Position numbers and translations under genes: made by a program. A stretch of 6,392 bases of DNA from NCBI GenBank assembly GCA_049276515.1, contig JBASWO010000064.1, positions 1 through 6,392 of the forward strand, written 5' to 3'. The notes beneath the pieces were generated by a model. It worked only from the letters and a program-made list of their open reading frames with translations, was not told the DNA's origin and searched no databases. This document shows, piece after piece, positions 1 through 5,273 of the stretch (within the stretch, counting starts at the first letter, position 1; every line of letters starts with the position of its first letter). The DNA comes from JAATFY01 sp049276515 (GTDB lineage Bacteria > Pseudomonadota > Alphaproteobacteria > UBA9219).

Positions 1-390
1 AGACTGCATCTGACGGAAAAAGAAAATCCACATCGCAAAAATAATCAGGATGGGTGAATAGGAGAGGAGCGTCGCCCAGAAGCCAGGACCTGTATCATCA
101 GGCTGCGCCACAATTTTTACATTCTTGGCTAGCAATTTATCAGTAATAGATGTGTCGTTAGGAAGATATGTGGCAAAGGTAGTGCCGCCTTCCGTCAAAT
201 GACCGCTTACGATGTTACCCTTAATGGCAACATCAGCAACTTTGCCTTCGTCAACACGTGACATGAATTCGCTGAAAGGCATCATCGCTTGTTGCGGGGC
301 AGTGGCGGGCCCTTGGAACATGTTGAACAACAGGACCAATAAGGCGCCAATGACAATAAGAAGAACGACGTTTTTATATGTGTTATTCAA
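1..390 (-). CDS. ftsH: FtsH ATP-dependent zinc metalloprotease, N-terminal part (cut by window edge)
   Basis: FtsH is a hexameric inner-membrane AAA+ protease that degrades misfolded membrane proteins and short-lived regulators. Only the first 130 residues are in the window. They show the standard N-terminal layout: a very short cytoplasmic start (MNNTYKN), a first membrane helix at about residues 7-25, a periplasmic domain at about 26-104 beginning with the typical MPFSEFMSRVDEGKV stretch, and a second membrane helix at about 105-125 ending in FFFRQMQ, as in other FtsH proteins. The AAA+ and HEXXH protease domains lie beyond position 1 and cannot be checked. The start is a TTG at 388-390: a GAAAGG Shine-Dalgarno sequence lies 8 bases upstream, and an in-frame TGA sits five codons before it, so no longer form is possible. 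The gene follows dnaN on the same strand with a 210-base gap that probably holds its own promoter. Confidence 0.94.
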   Translation of the reverse strand, partial: MNNTYKNVVLLIVIGALLVLLFNMFQGPATAPQQAMMPFSEFMSRVDEGKVADVAIKGNIVSGHLTEGGTTFATYLPNDTSITDKLLAKNVKIVAQPDDTGPGFWATLLSYSPILIIFAMWIFFFRQMQS

Positions 391-492
391 AATTCGCGCC
401 TTTCAGAGACGAGAGGGCCATGAAGTTATGGCAGTAATATGACCATAGCGGAAAAAACGCTGGAAGACGACATTTTCCATGATCGGGATAAA

Positions 493-520
493 CATATAGT
501 AAACAATTCCCAGCTTTCAA
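493..520 (-). promoter_or_regulatory. candidate housekeeping-type promoter for ftsH
   Basis: On the minus strand TTGAAA (520-515, five of six matches to TTGACA) is followed after 16 bases by TATATG (498-493, four of six matches to TATAAT). It lies in the dnaN–ftsH gap and would give a leader of about 95 bases. It is a consensus match only. A separate sigma-32-like site lies just upstream. Confidence 0.35.
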
Positions 521-522
521 TG

Positions 523-550
523 CGATGGAAACCGTATGGAGATTCAAGGG
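523..550 (-). promoter_or_regulatory. possible sigma-32 (heat-shock) promoter for ftsH
   Basis: On the minus strand CCCTTGAA (550-543) matches the heat-shock sigma factor -35 element well. It is followed by TTCCATCG, which resembles the CCCCAT -10 core only in part, and the spacer of about 12 bases is slightly short. ftsH is heat-shock induced in many proteobacteria, so the location fits, but the -10 half is weak. Confidence 0.25.
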
Positions 551-600
551 ATTAGAGGCGGTGAATACGTCGTCTTACATGGTCTCTAAAATGCGAGTTA

Positions 601-1716
601 TTAAACCCGCATCGGCATGATCACATAAAGCGCACTTGCATCCGCAACATCTTGAATAATAGCTGGTGCTGTTGCATCGGCTAAATGAAACCTCGCACCT
701 TCACCTTCTAGCTGCTGCATGATGTCGAGCAGATAGCGGGCATTAAAGCCAATATCCAAAAGAGCGCCATCATATTTGACTTCAAGCTCTTCTGTAGCAC
801 TTCCAGCTTCGGGTGAGTTTGCAGATAAAACCAAATGACCAGGCGTCAAACTGAGTTTTACAGCGCGCGATTTCTCGGATGAAATTGTTGCAACACGATC
901 AGCAGCGTTAGCAAAGACCCGTGCATCAACTTCCATGCTCTTGTCATTACCGCTTGGGATGACGCGCTCATAGTCAGGGAAAGTGCCATCGATAAGCTTG
1001 GATGTGATCACAACACCATCAAAGGTAAAGCGAACTTTGGCTTCTGAGAGTGCAATCTCAATATCGCCAGGGCTTTCTTCAATCAATTTGCGGACTTCGC
1101 CAACCGTTTTGCGCGGCAAAATAATGCCAGGAATGCCTTTAGCGCCTGATGGTGCCGGCATTTCAACGCGAGCAAGACGATGGCCGTCAGTCGCTACAGC
1201 GCGCAAAACTTCAACATTTTTTGTCTTAGCGGTATGGAGATAAATACCATTGAGGTAATAACGCGTTTCTTCTGTCGACATCGCAAAGCGTGTGCGGTCG
1301 ATCAAGGTGCGGAGATCTTCCGACGATAAAGCAAATTTATGCTTTAAATCGCCTTCAGGCATTTTAGGGAAGTCTTCAACGGGCAGGCAGCCCAGTTTGA
1401 AATGCGAACGACCTGACGACAGGGTTAGCTGATTAGCGTTAGCAGCCGACAATTCAACTTGCGCACCTTCTGGTAGTTTGCGGACAATTTCATAAAGGGT
1501 ATGAGCGGGTGCTGTGACGGCGCCAGGTTTACCAACTTTACCAGGTACGGTTTCGTTGATCTCAATTTCCATATCTGTCGCTGCGAAAGAAACTTCTTCG
1601 CCTGAAGCGCGGATCAGAACATTAGCGAGAATAGGAATAGTATTGCGGCGTTCAACCACGCTCTGCACATGGCCTAGGCTCTTCAAAAGTGCGGCGCGTT
1701 CCAGCGTGAATTTCAT
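601..1716 (-). CDS. dnaN: DNA polymerase III sliding clamp, beta subunit
   Basis: The beta clamp is a ring-shaped dimer that encircles DNA and tethers the replicative polymerase; it also recruits mismatch-repair ligase and translesion factors through a hydrophobic pocket on each subunit. The 371-residue length is usual for the family and fits three similar clamp domains of roughly 120 residues each. Recognisable stretches are the N-terminal MKFTLERAALLKSLGHVQSV, the central YYLNGIYLH and VATDGHRLA, and the C-terminal end LYVIMPMRV, whose MPMR tail belongs to the protein-binding pocket. The ATG at 1716 is preceded by GAGG (1730-1727) with a spacing of 10 bases. The gene lies 93 bases after dnaA on the same strand, as in most bacteria, and is probably cotranscribed with it. 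It looks complete, with no frameshift. The next gene on this strand is ftsH, not recF. Confidence 0.97.
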   Translation of the reverse strand: MKFTLERAALLKSLGHVQSVVERRNTIPILANVLIRASGEEVSFAATDMEIEINETVPGKVGKPGAVTAPAHTLYEIVRKLPEGAQVELSAANANQLTLSSGRSHFKLGCLPVEDFPKMPEGDLKHKFALSSEDLRTLIDRTRFAMSTEETRYYLNGIYLHTAKTKNVEVLRAVATDGHRLARVEMPAPSGAKGIPGIILPRKTVGEVRKLIEESPGDIEIALSEAKVRFTFDGVVITSKLIDGTFPDYERVIPSGNDKSMEVDARVFANAADRVATISSEKSRAVKLSLTPGHLVLSANSPEAGSATEELEVKYDGALLDIGFNARYLLDIMQQLEGEGARFHLADATAPAIIQDVADASALYVIMPMRV

Positions 1717-1809
1717 ACGAGCAAAGCCTCAAAAGCAAAAGAAACCAAAGAATCGGGCGCTTTCAAGGAGATAGCAGAGAATCTAAGGGCTGGCTAGCCC
1801 ATCCCGTTA
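1717..1809 (-). other. dnaA–dnaN intergenic spacer with a short hairpin and two GANTC sites
   Basis: This 93-base gap begins, on the minus strand nine bases after the dnaA stop, with a 5-bp hairpin (GGGCT, AGCC loop, AGCCC; 1787-1800). It is followed by TTAGATTC rather than a T-run, so it is at best a weak pausing site. Two GAATC sequences (1750-1754 and 1779-1783) are of the GANTC type methylated by CcrM in alphaproteobacteria. I see no convincing promoter for dnaN alone. Confidence 0.4.
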
Positions 1810-3252
1810 TTAGCCTTGCAGAAGACGGCGTAGCAATTCCACATCCTCACGGAAAGCGGGATCGTAAGCCGAAAGCTCTTCGATTTTACGCACAGCATGA
1901 ATGACTGTGGTGTGATCGCGACCGCCAAATTTGCGGCCAATTTCAGGCAAGGAGCGTGGGGTGAGCTGCTTGGCAAGGTACATAGCCACTTGCCGGGGGC
2001 GGGACACTTGGCGCGCACGACGTGCGGAATGCATATCAGCCACGCGGATATTGTAGTGCTCGGCGACCTTCTTTTGAATTTCATCGATCGTTATACGGCG
2101 CTCACTTGAGCGAAGTAGGTCAGCCAGAACTTCCTGGGTCATTTCAAGGGATATCGTGCGACCAACGAGATTGGCGTGGGCAGCAATACGGTTCAAAGCA
2201 CCTTCCAATTCACGAACATTGGATGTGATCTTATGAGCCAAGAATTCCAAAACTTTATCAGGAACCGCGCAGCCTATTTTTTCAGACTTAGCATGCAAGA
2301 TGCCAAGACGAAGTTCATAGGTAACGGGATGAAGATCAGCGACGAGACCCCAGCCAAGGCGTGAGCGAAGACGCTCTTCCATACGGTCGAGATCTTGCGG
2401 TGATTTATCAGCTGAAATAATGACCTGACGGTTGCGATCAACAAGCGCATTGAAGGTATGGAAAAATTCTTCCTGCGTTGTGTCCTTGCCACTGATAAAC
2501 TGAACATCATCGATCATCAAAACATCAACCGAACGGAATTGATCTTTGAAAGCGACTGTATCTTTGTAACGTAAGGCGCGAACAAATTGGTACATGAACT
2601 TTTCCGCTGACATGTAAATGACGCGGCGGTTCGGATAATTTTTACGGATGTGCCAAGCAATGGCATGCATCAAATGGGTTTTGCCTAAACCAACACCACC
2701 ATAGAGGAAGAGTGGATTGAAGGTTGGGTTTTCTGTATCGGCAACACGGCGAGCTGCTGCGTAAGCCAATTCATTTGATTTACCAACGACGAAATTCTCA
2801 AAGGTGAAGCGTGGATCAAGTTCAGGTGCTGAAGAATGCTGAGGATTCATCAGCGTGCTTGCCGTCATATCATCATTGATAAGAGAAGCAGGAAGTGGCG
2901 CGTTTTCTTGCGTTTCAGCAGGTTTGGCTTCAGATGACTTATTGAGAGGTGAAACAACAGTGAAATCAACGCGTCCGTGCGTTGCAATTTGGCGCCACAT
3001 CGTACGGATTGTATCGCCGTAATGGCCCTCTACCCAGTCGCGCATAAAACGTGTGGGGAGAGACAAAATAAGCGCAGCACCTTCATCTGTCGTTTCAACA
3101 GAACCTGTCACAGGTTCTAGCCAACGACGGAATGCTGTTTCACCAAAACGGTCACGCAGCATCGTGCGCAATTGCTGCCAAGCAGCCTGCGGTTCGATTG
3201 TTTTCGCATCGGAAAAATTCTCATCCTGCATTAGTACTGCTTGCGCCTTCAT
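1810..3252 (-). CDS. dnaA: chromosomal replication initiator protein DnaA
   Basis: DnaA is the AAA+ ATPase that binds DnaA boxes, melts the chromosomal origin and loads the DnaB helicase; it also acts as a transcription factor. From the chosen start it has 480 residues, within the usual range. In order: an N-terminal interaction domain (about 20-100, with WQQLRTMLRDRFGETAFRRWL), a variable linker (about 101-145), the AAA+ domain with Walker A GGVGLGKT at 185-192, Walker B LMIDD at 245-249, sensor I in VIISADKSP at 277-285 and the arginine-finger region RLRSRLGWGL at 294-303, then a helix-turn-helix DNA-binding domain with the DnaA signature GGRDHTTVIHA at 443-453. I prefer the ATG at 3252 because GGAG (3261-3258) sits 5 bases upstream. 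An in-frame TTG at 3270 would add six residues but has a poorer ribosome site. dnaN follows on the same strand. All key motifs are intact. Confidence 0.97.
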   Translation of the reverse strand: MKAQAVLMQDENFSDAKTIEPQAAWQQLRTMLRDRFGETAFRRWLEPVTGSVETTDEGAALILSLPTRFMRDWVEGHYGDTIRTMWRQIATHGRVDFTVVSPLNKSSEAKPAETQENAPLPASLINDDMTASTLMNPQHSSAPELDPRFTFENFVVGKSNELAYAAARRVADTENPTFNPLFLYGGVGLGKTHLMHAIAWHIRKNYPNRRVIYMSAEKFMYQFVRALRYKDTVAFKDQFRSVDVLMIDDVQFISGKDTTQEEFFHTFNALVDRNRQVIISADKSPQDLDRMEERLRSRLGWGLVADLHPVTYELRLGILHAKSEKIGCAVPDKVLEFLAHKITSNVRELEGALNRIAAHANLVGRTISLEMTQEVLADLLRSSERRITIDEIQKKVAEHYNIRVADMHSARRARQVSRPRQVAMYLAKQLTPRSLPEIGRKFGGRDHTTVIHAVRKIEELSAYDPAFREDVELLRRLLQG

Positions 3253-3306
3253 TTGAACTCCATCTTTCAAATTGTCTCGCTTTAAAAAAACAACAGAACA
3301 CTTAAG

Positions 3307-3331
3307 GGCAAGAAGCTGTGAGGTTCTTGCC
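3307..3331 (-). promoter_or_regulatory. stem-loop in the dnaA leader
   Basis: GGCAAGAA (3307-3314) and TTCTTGCC (3324-3331) form a perfect 8-bp stem with a 9-base loop. On the minus strand it lies about 55 bases before the dnaA start, inside the likely 5' untranslated region. A run of seven T follows only 16 bases later, so it is not a standard terminator. It could be an attenuator, a stability element or a protein site; the function is unknown. Confidence 0.4.
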
Positions 3332-3454
3332 TCTTGGTCTTTTGATTTTTGTTCAGGAACTGGTTGAGATTAAAACGATGCGGTTGTTTGCGTAATGATG
3401 CGGCGGAATATGTTGTGCTTTATGCATGAGCATTTGCCTTAATCCATCATCACA

Positions 3455-3477
3455 GTTGAAACAACATCGTGTTGAAA
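3455..3477. repeat. repeat cluster upstream of dnaA (possible operator)
   Basis: Two direct copies of GTTGAAA (3455-3461 and 3471-3477) start 16 bases apart. Between and overlapping them is the inverted repeat CAACA-TCG-TGTTG (3462-3474). Overlapping direct and inverted repeats upstream of a regulated gene suggest a protein-binding site, but I do not recognise the binding protein. Confidence 0.35.
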
Positions 3478-3550
3478 AAAGACCATAGATCAAATGCATC
3501 AGACTTGTCCAGAGACTGAAGCGTGAACGATAAAAAAAATATAAAAAACA

Positions 3551-3588
3551 TTGCGCAAAAATTTTTTTGAAAAATTTTTCTTGCGCAA
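3551..3588. repeat. AT-rich nested palindromes flanked by TTGCGCAA
   Basis: TTGCGCAA, itself a perfect palindrome, occurs at 3551-3558 and again at 3581-3588. Between the copies are A5T7 (3557-3568) and the perfect 12-base palindrome GAAAAATTTTTC (3569-3580). More A-tracts flank the block (3532-3539, 3543-3548). Such DNA is easily melted and probably bent. It lies just beyond the rpsT terminator, upstream of dnaA. There are no DnaA boxes beside it, so an origin role is not shown. Confidence 0.5.
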
Positions 3589-3590
3589 AT

Positions 3591-3624
3591 AAAAAACCGC
3601 ACATCGGTATGTTGAATGTGCGGT
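3591..3624 (-). terminator. intrinsic terminator of rpsT
   Basis: ACCGCACAT (3596-3604) and ATGTGCGGT (3616-3624) form a 9-bp GC-rich stem with an 11-base loop. Read on the minus strand it is followed at once by TTTTTT (3596-3591) and ATTTG, a textbook Rho-independent terminator about 85 bases after the rpsT stop. On the plus strand it is also followed by a T-rich stretch (3631-3642), so it may act in both directions. Confidence 0.85.
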
Positions 3625-3647
3625 CTAAAATTTTTTATTTTTATCTG

Positions 3648-3685
3648 TGAGGACTATGAATCATCGTCTTCGCGATGACTCCTCA
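3648..3685 (-). other. compound stem-loop in the rpsT 3' untranslated region
   Basis: An inner stem TCATCG/CGATGA (3661-3666 with 3673-3678, 6-base loop) is enclosed by an outer stem TGAGGA/TCCTCA (3648-3653 with 3680-3685) across an asymmetric internal loop. It lies between the rpsT stop and its terminator and could stabilise the 3' end of the mRNA. It carries no T-run of its own. Confidence 0.4.
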
Positions 3686-3708
3686 TCAAGCACTTTAGGA
3701 TCGTCTAC

Positions 3709-3978
3709 TTACTTCGCTTTTTTCAGTGACTTAACGCGTGCTGATAAGCGCGATGCTTTGCGTGAAGCTGTTTTCCAATGCATGGTGCGACCTGCGCCGC
3801 GTGCTAAAGCTGCTTCAGCGGCACGTTGTGCCTTCTGAGCGCCTTCTGCATCTTTATTTGCAACAGCTGTTTCAACAGCTTTAACCAAACTCTGGATATT
3901 GGCGCGGCGAACGCGATTGATCTCGTTCTTTTTGATCGTCTGGCGAGCGCGCTTTTCTGATGATTTATGTGTAGCCAT
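3709..3978 (-). CDS. rpsT: 30S ribosomal protein S20
   Basis: S20 binds 16S rRNA early in assembly of the small ribosomal subunit. The 89-residue protein is very rich in lysine, arginine and alanine and shows the family pattern: N-terminal MATHKSSEKRARQTIKKNEIN, a long helical middle, and a C-terminal TASRKASRLSARVKSLKKAK. The length is normal. The ATG at 3978 is preceded by AAGG (3992-3989) with a 10-base spacing. A predicted promoter containing a DnaA box lies upstream and a strong terminator follows, so the gene is probably a single-gene transcript. rpsT next to dnaA is a frequent arrangement in alphaproteobacteria. It is divergent from prs across a 344-base gap. Confidence 0.96.
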   Translation of the reverse strand: MATHKSSEKRARQTIKKNEINRVRRANIQSLVKAVETAVANKDAEGAQKAQRAAEAALARGAGRTMHWKTASRKASRLSARVKSLKKAK

Positions 3979-4028
3979 TCTTCGGGTACCTTAGTCTTCC
4001 GTTTTGTGCATTTTGTTCAAGGGCGCGA

Positions 4029-4057
4029 CTCATAGCTGCCTGTGGATAAAGGGTCAA
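4029..4057 (-). promoter_or_regulatory. predicted rpsT promoter with DnaA box in its spacer
   Basis: On the minus strand TTGACC (4057-4052, five of six consensus bases) is followed after exactly 17 bases by TATGAG (4034-4029, four of six). Transcription would start near 4022, about 45 bases before the rpsT ATG. The spacer contains a perfect DnaA box, and a GACTC sequence (GANTC type, 4027-4031) overlaps the -10 element, so both DnaA and DNA methylation could influence it. Confidence 0.55.
4041..4049 (-). promoter_or_regulatory. DnaA box (TTATCCACA)
   Basis: The minus strand reads TTATCCACA, identical to the strongest DnaA-binding consensus. It is the only perfect copy I find in the non-coding parts of the window. 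Nearby weaker candidates are TTATTTACA at 4214-4222 (plus strand, one mismatch to TTWTNCACA) and ATATCCACG at 4241-4249 (two mismatches). A lone box inside a promoter suggests transcriptional control by DnaA rather than an origin. Confidence 0.7.
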
Positions 4058-4216
4058 GCGAATTACGGCGGAAAAAAGATGGAGCAGATTTTATGCCTGC
4101 CCCTATAGCGGCAGCACCATTCGCTGCGAAGCGGGGACGTGTCTATATATAGGTGGGGTCTCAACCTTAACCATATCAGCGCTTTTAGCTTCAAACAGGT
4201 AACTTCTTCTCTCTTA

Positions 4217-4245
4217 TTTACACCGACCGGTGGGACTGATATATC
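4217..4245 (+). promoter_or_regulatory. predicted prs promoter with inverted repeat in the spacer
   Basis: TTTACA (4217-4222, five of six) is followed after 17 bases by TATATC (4240-4245, four of six), with an extended -10 TGA directly before it (4237-4239). Transcription would start near 4252, leaving a leader of about 70 bases. The inverted repeat CACCG-AC-CGGTG (4221-4232) overlaps the end of the -35 and the spacer, a position typical of repressor operators. The binding protein is unknown. Confidence 0.5.
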
Positions 4246-4285
4246 CACGCCAGCATTAAACCGATGATATTAGGTCATTTTTAAG

Positions 4286-4302
4286 CAGGACTTCATGTCC
4301 TG
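4286..4302 (+). promoter_or_regulatory. small hairpin just upstream of the prs ribosome-binding site
   Basis: CAGGAC (4286-4291) and GTCCTG (4297-4302) form a perfect 6-bp stem with a TTCAT loop, ending 8 bases before the GAGGG Shine-Dalgarno sequence at 4311-4315. It leaves the ribosome site free and may stabilise the mRNA 5' end; no riboswitch class is evident. Confidence 0.35.
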
Positions 4303-4322
4303 GATTAGAAGAGGGTTCGCGA

Positions 4323-5270
4323 ATGAAATTGATTGCCGGCAACAGCAACCGTCCTCTAGCCGAAGCCATTGCGCAAAATCTCGGTCTACCTTTAGCGCAA
4401 GCCAGCATCCGTCATTTCGCCGATATGGAAGTCTTTGTTGAAGTGACTGAGAATGTCCGCGGCGAAGACACCTTTGTCATTCAGCCCACCTCCTATCCTA
4501 CAAACGATAGCTTGATGGAGCTTTTGATCACCATCGATGCTTTGCGTCGCTCAAGCGCACGCCGCATCACAGCTGTCATTCCTTACTATGGTTATGCAAG
4601 ACAAGACCGTAAAACAGGTCCACGTACACCTATTACAGCCAAGCTGGTCGCCAATTTGATTACAGTTGCTGGTGCACATCGTGTGCTCACACTGGATCTA
4701 CATGCCGGCCAAATTCAGGGCTTTTTCGATATTCCTGTTGATAATCTCTATGTAGCACCCGTTTTCGTGCGTCATATCCGCGATACATTGTCTGTGCATG
4801 GCAAATTGCCTCAAGGCTTAACCATTATCTCGCCTGACGTCGGTGGTGTGGTGCGTGCACGGGCTCTTGCTAAACGCTTGGATGCTGATCTCGCCATTAT
4901 TGATAAGCGTCGCGAAAAAGCCGGTGAATCTGAGGTGATGAACATCATCGGTGAAGTCGAAGGCCGTGATTGCATCATGGTTGATGATATCGTCGATAGT
5001 GCCGGTACACTCTGTAATGCAGCGAAAGCCCTCAAAGACGCAGGCGCAAAGTCAGTGAGCGCTTATGTTACGCATGGTGTTTTCTCGGGTGAAGCGGTAG
5101 CTCGTATTGAAGCCTCACCTCTGACACATCTTGTGGCAACAGACTCTATTGCAGCAACCCCAGCTGTAACAGGTTCCAAAAAAATCAAACCCATCAGCAT
5201 CGCACCTCTTATGGCTGAAGCCATTGTGCGTATTAGCCAAGAGCGTTCTGTCTCTAGTCTCTTTGGCTAA
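4323..5270 (+). CDS. prs: ribose-phosphate pyrophosphokinase (PRPP synthase)
   Basis: This cytoplasmic enzyme transfers diphosphate from ATP to ribose 5-phosphate to make PRPP, the precursor for purine, pyrimidine, histidine, tryptophan and NAD synthesis. The 315-residue length matches class I enzymes. Visible family features are FADMEVFVEVTENVRG (32-47), the ATP-site stretch PYYGYARQDRK (87-97), DLHAGQIQGFFDIPVDNLY (125-143) with the conserved histidine at 127, the catalytic flexible-loop region IDKRREKAGE (193-202), and the PRPP/ribose-phosphate loop DCIMVDDIVDSAGT (216-229). The ATG at 4323 has GAGGG (4311-4315) 7 bases upstream. The gene is divergent from rpsT and has its own predicted promoter. 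It converges on the next gene with a three-base gap, and an imperfect hairpin covers its last codons and stop. All key residues appear present. Confidence 0.97.
   Translation: MKLIAGNSNRPLAEAIAQNLGLPLAQASIRHFADMEVFVEVTENVRGEDTFVIQPTSYPTNDSLMELLITIDALRRSSARRITAVIPYYGYARQDRKTGPRTPITAKLVANLITVAGAHRVLTLDLHAGQIQGFFDIPVDNLYVAPVFVRHIRDTLSVHGKLPQGLTIISPDVGGVVRARALAKRLDADLAIIDKRREKAGESEVMNIIGEVEGRDCIMVDDIVDSAGTLCNAAKALKDAGAKSVSAYVTHGVFSGEAVARIEASPLTHLVATDSIAATPAVTGSKKIKPISIAPLMAEAIVRISQERSVSSLFG
5233..5270. terminator. long imperfect hairpin over the prs stop codon (possible bidirectional terminator)
   Basis: TTAGCCAA (5233-5240) and TTGGCTAA (5263-5270) are perfect 8-base inverted arms, extended inward by GAG/CTC (5241-5243 with 5259-5261) across a single bulged T at 5262, giving an 11-bp stem. 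The right arm includes the prs TAA stop. No strong T-run follows on either strand, so it is not a standard intrinsic terminator. It is nevertheless the only terminator-like structure I see at this convergent junction. Confidence 0.45.
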
Positions 5271-5273
5271 GTC

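Larger units (their letters stand above)
3271..3595 (-). promoter_or_regulatory. dnaA upstream control region (non-coding, AT-rich)
   Basis: No credible gene lies between dnaA and the rpsT terminator. The stretch holds a stem-loop close to dnaA (3307-3331), a GTTC-AG-GAAC inverted repeat (3351-3360), a repeat cluster at 3455-3477 and an AT-rich palindromic block (3551-3588), some listed separately. The best -10-like sequence for dnaA that I see is TTTAAT (3374-3369, minus strand), but its -35 (ATTACG, 16-base spacer) is poor, so the dnaA promoter is unresolved. I find no good DnaA box here: the closest, TGTGCTTTA at about 3416, has two mismatches. The strong rpsT terminator implies that dnaA has its own promoter in this interval. 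Confidence 0.5.
3979..4322. promoter_or_regulatory. divergent rpsT–prs control region
   Basis: This 344-base gap has no gene. It holds the minus-strand rpsT promoter with an embedded DnaA box, the plus-strand prs promoter with an inverted repeat in its spacer, and a small hairpin before the prs ribosome site (each listed separately). It also contains a 10-base palindrome CTATATATAG (4143-4152), a GCAGC/GCTGC hairpin (4111-4127), and the odd palindrome TTCGCTGCGAA (4120-4130), none with a known role. Confidence 0.6.

Noticed and set aside
427..447. TATGG/CCATA inverted repeat before ftsH as an operator
   Set aside because: The arms are only 5 bp with an 11-base centre, which is common by chance in AT-rich DNA.
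1787..1800. Hairpin after dnaA as an intrinsic terminator
   Set aside because: The stem is 5 bp and no T-run follows, so dnaA–dnaN read-through is more likely.
1794..2084. 96-codon minus-strand frame over the end of dnaA, and other frames within dnaA, dnaN, prs and ftsH
   Set aside because: These lie inside confidently identified genes in other frames or on the other strand, with no features of their own.
3351..3360. GTTC-AG-GAAC as an SOS (LexA) box
   Set aside because: The alphaproteobacterial LexA site is a direct GTTC-N7-GTTC repeat; this is a short inverted repeat with a different spacing.
3353..3604. 83-codon minus-strand frame between dnaA and rpsT
   Set aside because: It begins inside the rpsT terminator stem and crosses the A/T-rich palindromes. 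The product is low-complexity (Phe, Cys, Lys rich), with no ribosome site or family likeness.
4063..4248. 61-codon minus-strand frame in the rpsT–prs gap
   Set aside because: It overlaps the prs promoter, reads across palindromes, and gives an unstructured-looking product without a ribosome site. The region is better explained as divergent control DNA.
3271..4322. Chromosome origin (oriC) near dnaA
   Set aside because: Only one perfect DnaA box is present and it sits in a promoter. There is no cluster of boxes beside the AT-rich block, and alphaproteobacterial origins often lie elsewhere. Whole-genome skew would be needed.
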